The notes beneath the pieces are model-generated. The model saw only the letters and a list, made by a program, of their open reading frames with translations. It was not told where the DNA came from and searched no databases. The position numbers and the translations under genes are program-made. Positions 1 to 4,718 of a stretch of DNA of 6,004 nt are shown here, piece after piece (the stretch's first letter is position 1; each line of letters begins with the position of its first letter). Origin of the DNA: Aquificaceae bacterium (lineage in GTDB: Bacteria > Aquificota > Aquificia > Aquificales > Aquificaceae); assembly GCA_025057715.1 (NCBI GenBank), contig JANWVD010000060.1:1-6004 (forward strand). The letters are read 5' to 3'.

Positions 1-299
1 GCTTGCCAGATTGGTGCGACGGGCTTTATGCTGTTTTGCTCGATAGCTGCAACGGGGGCGGAAGCGCAAAGCTTGCAAACTGGGATTTGGCTTCAAAGCT
101 CACTGAGGTTTATCCAAGAATCTTCTTGGCGGGGGGGCTAACTCCCCAAAATGTTTCAGAGGCTATAAGGCTTGTAAAGCCCTTTGGCGTTGATGTCTCT
201 TCTGGTATTGAAACTTTCCCTGGGGTGAAAGATAGAAAGAAGATGGTAGAGTTTATGAGGGGGGTAGCGGGGGGCCCCCCCCCCCCCCCCGCGTTTTAA
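1..299 (+). CDS. trpF: Phosphoribosylanthranilate isomerase, C-terminal part (5' end outside window)
   Basis: TrpF converts N-(5'-phosphoribosyl)anthranilate to its 1-carboxyphenylamino-deoxyribulose phosphate isomer by an Amadori rearrangement, the third step of tryptophan synthesis, in the cytoplasm. About 98 codons are visible, reading in frame from base 3, and the reading frame is open at the window start. They form the second half of the (beta/alpha)8 barrel. The LLDS strand (about bases 36-47) carries the Asp expected as general acid. A GGGS-type loop and NWDLA follow, where family members have GGTGKTFDW. LAGGLTPQNV and FGVDVSSGIE form the phosphate-binding end, then PGVKD and a closing helix. 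The N-terminal half, with the catalytic Cys, lies outside. After the last helix the frame runs through a C16 tract, giving GGPPPPPAF before TAA. Homologues usually stop within a few residues of that helix, so the tail is unusual. Family assignment is firm; the exact C-terminus depends on the homopolymer length. Confidence 0.93.
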   Translation, partial: LPDWCDGLYAVLLDSCNGGGSAKLANWDLASKLTEVYPRIFLAGGLTPQNVSEAIRLVKPFGVDVSSGIETFPGVKDRKKMVEFMRGVAGGPPPPPAF

Positions 300-309
300 G
301 TTTTTATTT
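267..309 (+). terminator. Possible intrinsic terminator of trpF overlapping its stop codon
   Basis: GCGGGGGG (267-274) can pair with CCCCCCGC (285-292), leaving a loop of ten C. The stem is followed by G, then TTTT (294-297), AAG and TTTTTATTT (301-309). A GC-only stem followed by a T-rich run fits Rho-independent termination on the + strand, which suits the tail-to-tail trpF/htpX junction. The stem lies within the coding sequence, and the long C run allows many registers, so this is an inference. On the minus strand the hairpin has no T-run after it, so it is not convincing as an htpX terminator. Confidence 0.4.
275..290. repeat. C16 homopolymer tract next to G6
   Basis: Six G (269-274) are followed by sixteen C (275-290), inside the last codons of trpF. 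The tract encodes five consecutive prolines in the present frame. Gaining or losing one C would replace the last residues and move the stop into the htpX 3' end: one C fewer ends at TAG near 363, one more at TAG near 332. Such tracts are prone to replication slippage and also to sequencing or assembly error, so the true length may differ. Confidence 0.9.
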
Positions 310-1162
310 AAAAGACCCCGGGGGTTATCTTTAGGCGATAGAGGCGCTCGATGCGTTTTTGGGTAGAGGGGTGAGTGGAAAGAAGCTCCATAATTCCGCC
401 AGAGCTTAAGGGATTGGCTATATACATGTGCGCGGTTCCTGGATTGACATGCTCGGGGATTTGGTGAACGTAGTTTTCAATCTTTTCAAGGGCGCTTGCC
501 AAAGCCATTGGGTCTGCGCTTATTTGCGCGCCAACTTCGTCTGCGAGATATTCGCGAGAGCGCGAGATGGCAAGCTGGATAAGCGTTGCAATAATTGGGA
601 CTATGATAATCATAAGGATTGAAGAGATAATTGATAGAGGGTTTGGGGATTCCTCGTCTTCGCTTCTAAAGAACATGCTAAATTGCAAAAAGTTCATCAA
701 ATATCCAATTGCGCCTGCAATTGTTGCCGCTATGGTCGAGACCAAAACGTCTCGGTTTTTGATGTGGGCAATTTCGTGAGCTATGACGCCCCTTACTTCG
801 CGCTCGTTTAGCAAGTTTAAAAGCCCCGAGGTGACTGCTACCACGCCGTTTGATGGACCTCTGCCCGTTGCAAAGGCGTTTGGTTGCTCAGAGGGTATTA
901 AGTATAGCCTTGGCATTGGGATGTTTGCCCTTTGAGAGAGCTCTCTGACCATGTTATATAAAGCCGGGGCTTGTTCTGGTGATATTGGCTTTGCACCAGA
1001 CATTGACAAAACTATCTTGTCCGAGAAAAAGTAGGCTATAAAGTTCATAACCCCGGCTAATATAAGGGCTAAGAACATCCCAAACTTTCCGCCTACTAAG
1101 CCGCCAATTGCCAAAAATATTCCTGTTAAAAGTCCAAGTAGTAGAGCGCTCCTAATTGCCAT
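308..1162 (-). CDS. htpX: Membrane zinc metalloprotease HtpX (M48B family)
   Basis: HtpX is an inner-membrane zinc endopeptidase that degrades damaged or misassembled membrane proteins, alongside FtsH in organisms where it has been studied. The protein is 284 residues, the normal size. Two hydrophobic segments lie near residues 5-24 and 27-48. The zinc site HEIAH is at 129-133 (H129, E130, H133), and the third ligand is probably E204 in SRSREYLADEVGA. Two more hydrophobic stretches lie near 140-162 and 177-199, separated by an acidic loop (SEDEESPN). Other family marks are NAFATGRGP (95-103), ANPLSSGG (249-256) and STHPST (262-267). The ATG at 1162 is chosen because AGGAGG sits 8 bases upstream and the N-terminus leads straight into the first membrane segment. 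The gene is monocistronic here, convergent with trpF and divergent from phoH. All catalytic residues are present, so it is probably active. Confidence 0.97.
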   Translation of the reverse strand: MAIRSALLLGLLTGIFLAIGGLVGGKFGMFLALILAGVMNFIAYFFSDKIVLSMSGAKPISPEQAPALYNMVRELSQRANIPMPRLYLIPSEQPNAFATGRGPSNGVVAVTSGLLNLLNEREVRGVIAHEIAHIKNRDVLVSTIAATIAGAIGYLMNFLQFSMFFRSEDEESPNPLSIISSILMIIIVPIIATLIQLAISRSREYLADEVGAQISADPMALASALEKIENYVHQIPEHVNPGTAHMYIANPLSSGGIMELLSTHPSTQKRIERLYRLKITPGVF

Positions 1163-1170
1163 CGCCTTAA

Positions 1171-1176
1171 CCTCCT
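1171..1176 (-). promoter_or_regulatory. Strong ribosome binding site of htpX
   Basis: On the minus strand AGGAGG is followed by TTAAGGCG and then the htpX ATG, a spacing of 8 bases. This fixes the htpX start and shows that the organism uses canonical Shine-Dalgarno pairing. It contrasts with the poor sites in front of phoH, dnaN and the aldehyde dehydrogenase gene. Confidence 0.8.
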
Positions 1177-1237
1177 AATTTAAGGTTTTCGGTAAATAAA
1201 TATAAGCTGAAGTAAAGTCACGTGGGAGAGTTTGGGT

Positions 1238-1297
1238 GCTTTTAGGCTTTTGATAATTTCGGGCTTTTAAAAAGCCCGGCTTTTATAGCCCGTTTTT
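1238..1297. repeat. Overlapping inverted and direct repeats in the htpX-phoH spacer
   Basis: CGGGCTTTT (1260-1268) and AAAAGCCCG (1270-1278) form a perfect 9-bp inverted repeat around one A. The hexamer GCTTTT occurs at 1238, 1246, 1263 and 1279, and GGCTTTT at 1245, 1262 and 1278, so the last three copies lie 17 and 16 bases apart. Other pairings compete with the first: AAAAGC (1270-1275) with GCTTTT (1279-1284), and CGGGCT (1260-1265) with AGCCCG (1287-1292), the last followed by TTTTT (1293-1297). This could be a terminator or attenuator reading towards phoH, or operator DNA between the divergent genes. The rest of the 198-base spacer (1163-1360) shows no gene. Confidence 0.6.
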
Positions 1298-1330
1298 GGA
1301 ATTTTGCATAAGCGTAAAGCCAAGGCGGTT

Positions 1331-1336
1331 TATAAT
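1331..1336 (+). promoter_or_regulatory. Possible -10 box of the phoH-ybeY transcription unit
   Basis: A perfect TATAAT lies 24 bases before the phoH ATG. It predicts transcription starting near 1343 and a leader of only about 18 bases. I see no good -35 hexamer at 16-18 bases upstream; TTGCAT (1304-1309) is weak and too far away. One hexamer match in AT-rich spacer DNA is modest evidence. Confidence 0.35.
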
Positions 1337-1360
1337 TTAAGCGTTTCTGTAAGCTAAACC

Positions 1361-2332
1361 ATGTCAGGTGGCAAGAGAGAAGAAAAGCTCCAGCTTGGGG
1401 GGTTTGACGAGCGGTTTTACGCAATCGTTGGAAGGGCTGACGAAAACCTCAAGTATTTTTCGCAGCTATTTGATGTCAAGATAAGCGCAAGAGGGACTGA
1501 GATTTTTATCAAAGGCGAAGAGGACAAGGTCCAGCTTGCAGTTTCTGTTATTGAGTCTCTTATAAAAGACCTCGCCATAACAAATTTAAGCCCCCAAGAG
1601 ATAAGGGAGAGGGCTAAGAATATGTTAAATAATAGTCAAATTCAGATGGAAAGCGACGATAACATCATCTTAATAACTCATAGAAAGAAGGCAATAGCCC
1701 CAAAGACCCCTACTCAAGCCAGATACATACAAGCCATCAAATCAGGGAATGTAATCTTTGGGATAGGTCCGGCAGGGACGGGCAAGACATACCTTGCTAT
1801 GGCAATGGCTATCGCGCATCTTAAGAGCAATGCAGTTAGTAAGATTATCCTGACAAGACCTGCCGTCGAAGCTGGCGAAAAGCTCGGGTTTTTGCCGGGC
1901 GGCATTGCAGAAAAAGTAGACCCCTATTTAAGACCTCTATACGATGCGCTTTATGACATGGTTGATTATGAAAAGTGTGCGTATATGCTCGAGCGAAACA
2001 TAATAGAGATAGCACCGCTTGCCTTCATGCGCGGGCGGACTTTAAATGACGCCTTTATCATCCTTGACGAAGCTCAAAACTCTACCAAAGAGCAGATGAA
2101 GATGTTCCTTACGCGTATAGGCTTTGGCTCAAAAGCCGTTATAACGGGCGATGTAACCCAGATTGACCTTCCTAAAAGGGAACAATCCGGTCTTATAGAG
2201 GCAACGGAGGTTTTAAAAGAGGTAGAGGGCGTTGAGTTTGTTTGGTTTGACGAAGAGGATATCGTTCGCCACCCGATAGTTGCCCGCATCATCAAAGCCT
2301 ATGAGGAGTTTGAAAAGGCAAAGCAAAGCTGA
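1361..2332 (+). CDS. phoH: PhoH-family ATPase (PhoH-like / YbeZ type)
   Basis: This is a cytoplasmic P-loop NTPase of the PhoH family, related to the helicase superfamily 1 core. E. coli YbeZ is the comparable protein, encoded next to the ribonuclease YbeY and linked to rRNA and ribosome metabolism. The protein is 323 residues. Residues 15-75 form a KH-like nucleic-acid-binding region, seen as IVGRADENLKYFSQLF and IFIKGEEDKVQLA. The ATPase domain follows: GPAGTGKT Walker A at 136-143, LTRPAVEAGEKLGFLPG at 164-180, ILDEAQNST Walker B at 234-242, TGD at 262-264, and DLPKREQSGL at 269-278. The ATG start gives the expected N-terminus, but no clear Shine-Dalgarno sequence precedes it. ybeY begins before this gene ends. 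The biochemical role is less certain than the family; an RNA-linked function is inferred from the KH-like region and the ybeY partner. Confidence 0.94.
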   Translation: MSGGKREEKLQLGGFDERFYAIVGRADENLKYFSQLFDVKISARGTEIFIKGEEDKVQLAVSVIESLIKDLAITNLSPQEIRERAKNMLNNSQIQMESDDNIILITHRKKAIAPKTPTQARYIQAIKSGNVIFGIGPAGTGKTYLAMAMAIAHLKSNAVSKIILTRPAVEAGEKLGFLPGGIAEKVDPYLRPLYDALYDMVDYEKCAYMLERNIIEIAPLAFMRGRTLNDAFIILDEAQNSTKEQMKMFLTRIGFGSKAVITGDVTQIDLPKREQSGLIEATEVLKEVEGVEFVWFDEEDIVRHPIVARIIKAYEEFEKAKQS

Positions 2333-2795
2333 GGTAAGGATTGAGGTCGGTTTTTTGAGTCCTCATTGGGTTAGAGCTCTTGCTGAGCTTTTAATAGAGG
2401 AGTTTAAGGTAGATAAAGCTGTGAGCATTTATATAACTAACGACCTAAAGATAAAAGACCTCAATAGGTCCTTTCGCAACATAGATAGCCCAACCGATGT
2501 TCTTTCCTTTGAGCTAAGCGACGAGCATTACCTTGGTGAAATCGTAATCTCTTATCAAACGGCTAAAAAAAGCGCTGCCAATGATGGTCATTCGCTTCGA
2601 AAGGAGATAAAAAAGCTAATTGCTCATGGCTTTATCCACCTTCTTGGTCTTGACCATGAGGTCCCTTCCCAAAGGGACGAGTTTTTTAGCTTAGAAAAGA
2701 GAGCTCTTGAGGTGCTTTGCTTTGATTTAGGCTCTATCGAGTCTCGATTTTGCAATTTCGCGCGCAAGCGCGTTCATGCGTCTGATATACCTTGA
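2301..2795 (+). CDS. ybeY: Endoribonuclease YbeY (rRNA maturation factor)
   Basis: YbeY is a single-strand-specific, metal-dependent endoribonuclease needed for 16S rRNA 3'-end processing and late 30S quality control. From ATG 2301 the protein has 164 residues. The signature HGxxHxxxxxDH is present as HGFIHLLGLDH, with metal-binding H109, H113 and H119. Upstream lie DLNRSFRNIDSPTDVLSFEL and LGEIVIS, both typical of the family. ATG 2301 is chosen over the TTG at 2280, giving a 32-base overlap with phoH; no strong ribosome binding site is visible, so translation is probably coupled to phoH. A rare ATT at 2340 after GAGGTAAGG is a less likely alternative. The conserved part ends near EVLCFDLGS. 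From about residue 143 onward the tail is encoded antisense over the 3' end of glyQ, does not look conserved, and may be a read-on extension. Confidence 0.93.
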   Translation: MRSLKRQSKAEVRIEVGFLSPHWVRALAELLIEEFKVDKAVSIYITNDLKIKDLNRSFRNIDSPTDVLSFELSDEHYLGEIVISYQTAKKSAANDGHSLRKEIKKLIAHGFIHLLGLDHEVPSQRDEFFSLEKRALEVLCFDLGSIESRFCNFARKRVHASDIP

Positions 2796-3566
2796 GCGCT
2801 CTTGGACTGATATTGCCCCCCTTGCGTCAAGGAGATTAAAGATATGAGAGCACTTAAGAAGCTGGTCGTATGCGGGCATTAAGAGTTTTGCTGATATGAG
2901 CCTCTTTGCCTCTGATTCGTGAATCTCGTAGAGCTTAAATAATACCTCTGGGTCGCTTGCTTGGAAGTTATATTCGCTCCACTCTCTCTCAAGGGGCTTA
3001 AAAATATCGCCATAGTAAAAGTGCTCATTCCATCGAATGTCAAAGACGCTTTCAACGCCTTGCAAAAACATCGCAATTCTTTCAAGGCCGTAGGTTATCT
3101 CAACTGGTATGACATCAAGGTCTATACCGCCAACTTGCTGAAAGTAGGTAAACTGAGTTATTTCCATCCCATCGAGCCAAACTTCCCAACCAAGCCCCCA
3201 AGCCCCAAGGGTGGGTGATTCCCAATCATCCTCAACAAACCTAATATCATGCTCTTTTGGGTCTATACCTATGGCTCTTAGGCTATCTATGTATAGCCTA
3301 ATTGGGTCCTGAGGTGCTGGCTTTAGAATAACCTGAAACTGAAAGTAGTGCTGAAGCCTATTTGGGTTTTCGCCGTATCGCCCGTCCTTTGGTCTTCTGC
3401 AAGGCTCAACATAGGCAACATTCCAATCCCCCTTTCCTATTGCCATAAAGAATGTTGCCGGGTTCATAGTCCCAGCGCCCTTTTCTAAGTCGTAAGGTTG
3501 CCATATTAGGCAACCATTTTCTGCCCAAAATCTTGAAAGAGATAGGATAAGCTCTTGAAAGTGCAT
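2727..3566 (-). CDS. glyQ: Glycine--tRNA ligase alpha subunit
   Basis: GlyQ carries the catalytic core of the alpha2-beta2 class II glycyl-tRNA synthetase, which activates glycine with ATP and charges tRNA-Gly in the cytoplasm. The beta subunit GlyS is needed for full activity and is not in this window. The chosen start gives 279 residues. Visible landmarks are FWAENGCLIWQPYDLEKGAGTMNPATFF (13-40), the motif 2 region VEPCRRPKDGRYGENPNR (53-70) with its loop arginines, EDDWESPTLGAWGLGWEVWLDGMEITQFTYFQQVGG (112-147), and the motif 3 region EITYGLERIAMF (156-167). An upstream ATG at 3593 would add nine residues (MYYHANEAL) inside dnaN. The ATG at 3566 is preferred because it has GAGG 5 bases upstream, overlaps the dnaN stop as TGATG, and matches the family N-terminus. 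The 3' end overlaps ybeY antisense by 69 bases. Confidence 0.96.
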   Translation of the reverse strand: MHFQELILSLSRFWAENGCLIWQPYDLEKGAGTMNPATFFMAIGKGDWNVAYVEPCRRPKDGRYGENPNRLQHYFQFQVILKPAPQDPIRLYIDSLRAIGIDPKEHDIRFVEDDWESPTLGAWGLGWEVWLDGMEITQFTYFQQVGGIDLDVIPVEITYGLERIAMFLQGVESVFDIRWNEHFYYGDIFKPLEREWSEYNFQASDPEVLFKLYEIHESEAKRLISAKLLMPAYDQLLKCSHIFNLLDARGAISVQERSRYIRRMNALAREIAKSRLDRA

Positions 3567-4648
3567 CAAAGCCTCATTGGCATGATAATACACATAAAGG
3601 GCTCTTCCTCAGAGCTTATCACAGCCGGACTATCAGGGTCTAATAGCTTAAAAACAACCTTCTGAGAGCTAAATTCACTAAGTGCGTCTATTAAATACTT
3701 ACCATTAAAGCCTATCTCAATCTTTTCAGAGCTTGAATCTGCGTCCATTTCATCGCTACCTTCCCCAAATTCCGGGTCTGAAATCTCAAGATATAGCTTC
3801 CCTTGCGAAAATGTTAGCTTTATAGGAAAAGAGGAAGATTCTGCAATAACCGAAAGCCTTTTTATGCACTCAAGAAGCTCTTGGCGGTCAAGGTTTATCT
3901 CGTAGTTAAAGTTTGTTGGTATAACCCCGTCGTAATCCGGATATTCCCCCTCTAAGAGCCTGCAAGACAATCTCCAATCCTGCCCTTGCAGGTGAATAAA
4001 AGAATCATCATGCCCAATCTGGACGCTTCCGACCTCGCCCTTTAGAAGCGCAAGGAGCACCCTAAGACCCTTCCTTGGCAATATTACCCCAATATTAACC
4101 TCTGGCTCAAGCTTATATAAAGCAAGCCTATGCCCGTCTGAGCCTACAAACCTCGTTGTCCCCCCCTTGCCGTGGATATAAAGCCCCTGAAGTGCGTAGC
4201 GAGAATCCTCTTTGGATATTGCATGCTCGACTTTTTGAGAGGCGTTTAAGAGCTCAACAGCCCTTAGCTCGTTGGTAAAGTTAGGCTCTGGAAAGTCCGG
4301 AAAGTCCTCAGGGTCAGAGAGCGCGAGCTTAAACTTAGAGCGCCCGCCTAAGACCAAAAGCCTTTGCCCATCTATCTCAAAATTCACCCTTGTAGAGTTA
4401 ATTCCCCTTACGACCCCAAGGAGCTTATCCGCATTCACAAGGCATGTAAAGCTGCTGCTTACCTCACCTGCCTTAATCTCGAGGTAGCTCTCAAGGTCTG
4501 TCGCACGAACTATCAATTCCCCGCCTTTTTCCGTGATTAAAAAGTTATTAAGAACGGGCAAAGCCGACCTCTTCTCGGTTGCGCTCTTTGCTTTTTGTAA
4601 AACCTCAAGCAAATCCGACCTATCTAATTCCACACTCACATTTAACAT
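3566..4648 (-). CDS. dnaN: DNA polymerase III sliding clamp, beta subunit
   Basis: DnaN forms the ring-shaped homodimer that encircles DNA and tethers the replicative polymerase; it also recruits MutS/MutL, ligase and translesion polymerases through a hydrophobic pocket. The protein has 360 residues, close to the usual 365-375, with three repeated clamp domains at roughly 1-122, 125-247 and 248-360. Family landmarks are ATDLE (49-53), SRYALQGLYI (149-158), SDGHRLA (170-176), LLEGEYPDY (231-239) and the C-terminal MPMRL that lines the peptide-binding pocket. The ATG at 4648 gives the normal N-terminus, but only GTTTAGA precedes it, so no Shine-Dalgarno site is evident. It is the first gene of a two-gene unit with glyQ, and its leader contains a strong GC hairpin ending 13 bases before the start codon. 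No dnaA or recF is adjacent within the window. Confidence 0.97.
   Translation of the reverse strand: MLNVSVELDRSDLLEVLQKAKSATEKRSALPVLNNFLITEKGGELIVRATDLESYLEIKAGEVSSSFTCLVNADKLLGVVRGINSTRVNFEIDGQRLLVLGGRSKFKLALSDPEDFPDFPEPNFTNELRAVELLNASQKVEHAISKEDSRYALQGLYIHGKGGTTRFVGSDGHRLALYKLEPEVNIGVILPRKGLRVLLALLKGEVGSVQIGHDDSFIHLQGQDWRLSCRLLEGEYPDYDGVIPTNFNYEINLDRQELLECIKRLSVIAESSSFPIKLTFSQGKLYLEISDPEFGEGSDEMDADSSSEKIEIGFNGKYLIDALSEFSSQKVVFKLLDPDSPAVISSEEEPFMCIIMPMRL
3572..3575 (-). promoter_or_regulatory. GAGG ribosome binding site deciding the glyQ start
   Basis: On the minus strand GAGG is followed by CTTTG and then ATG at 3566. It lies inside the last codons of dnaN, whose TGA shares one base with the glyQ ATG (TGATG). 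This supports translational coupling, with ribosomes ending dnaN restarting on glyQ, and argues against the ATG at 3593. Confidence 0.65.
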
Positions 4649-4661
4649 TCTAAACCAAAAC

Positions 4662-4684
4662 GAAGGGGGGCAAAGCCCCCCTTC
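4662..4684. repeat. Perfect GC-rich hairpin in the dnaN / aldehyde dehydrogenase spacer
   Basis: GAAGGGGGGC (4662-4671) and GCCCCCCTTC (4675-4684) pair over 10 bp around AAA. The hairpin can form in RNA of either strand. On the minus strand it would sit in the dnaN leader, followed by GTTTTGGTTTAGA and the ATG, which resembles a weak terminator or attenuator. On the plus strand no T-run follows directly. It fills much of the 70-base gap between the two divergent start codons. Its look, together with the C-run and G-run element beside it, suggests an extragenic palindromic repeat, but copy number cannot be judged from one window. Confidence 0.75.
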
Positions 4685-4686
4685 AA

Positions 4687-4702
4687 CCCCCCCTTTTGGG
4701 GC
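4687..4702. repeat. Secondary C7-T4-G4 stem-loop beside the main hairpin
   Basis: Seven C (4687-4693), TTTT (4694-4697) and GGGG (4698-4701) allow a 4-bp stem with a T4 loop. The GGGGC at 4698-4702 can instead pair with GCCCC at 4675-4679 of the main hairpin, so the two elements compete. On the minus strand this reads GCCCCAAAAG followed by a G-run. Confidence 0.55.
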
Positions 4703-4708
4703 TATACT
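4703..4708 (+). promoter_or_regulatory. Possible -10 box of the aldehyde dehydrogenase gene
   Basis: TATACT, a 5/6 match to the consensus, lies 10 bases before the ATG at 4719. If used, transcription would begin near 4715 and the mRNA would be leaderless or nearly so. The -35 region would fall on the GC hairpin (about 4680-4685), where no good hexamer is visible. Treat this as tentative. Confidence 0.3.
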
Positions 4709-4718
4709 TTAAATTTAG

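Noticed and set aside
316..324. CCCCGGGGG palindrome at the end of htpX as a terminator
   Set aside because: It has no loop-forming bases between its arms and encodes the conserved-looking ITPGV residues, so a stem-loop terminator is not supported.
428..779. Two + strand open frames opposite htpX (64 and 70 codons)
   Set aside because: They lie antisense to the conserved zinc-protease coding sequence, lack start signals, and their translations show no recognisable features.
1242..1424. A 60-codon minus-strand frame across the htpX-phoH spacer
   Set aside because: It overlaps the phoH start antisense, has no ribosome binding site, and its sequence simply reflects the repeats of the spacer.
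2280..2300. TTG start extending ybeY by seven codons
   Set aside because: The extra residues are not YbeY-like and no ribosome binding site precedes it; ATG 2301 is a better, though still unsupported, start.
2961..3218. 85-codon + strand frame within glyQ
   Set aside because: It is antisense to the synthetase core motifs, and the real coding strand is unambiguous.
3567..3593. Upstream ATG adding MYYHANEAL to GlyQ
   Set aside because: The ATG at 3566 has GAGG at a good spacing and forms a TGATG overlap with dnaN, and the family N-terminus fits MHFQELIL.
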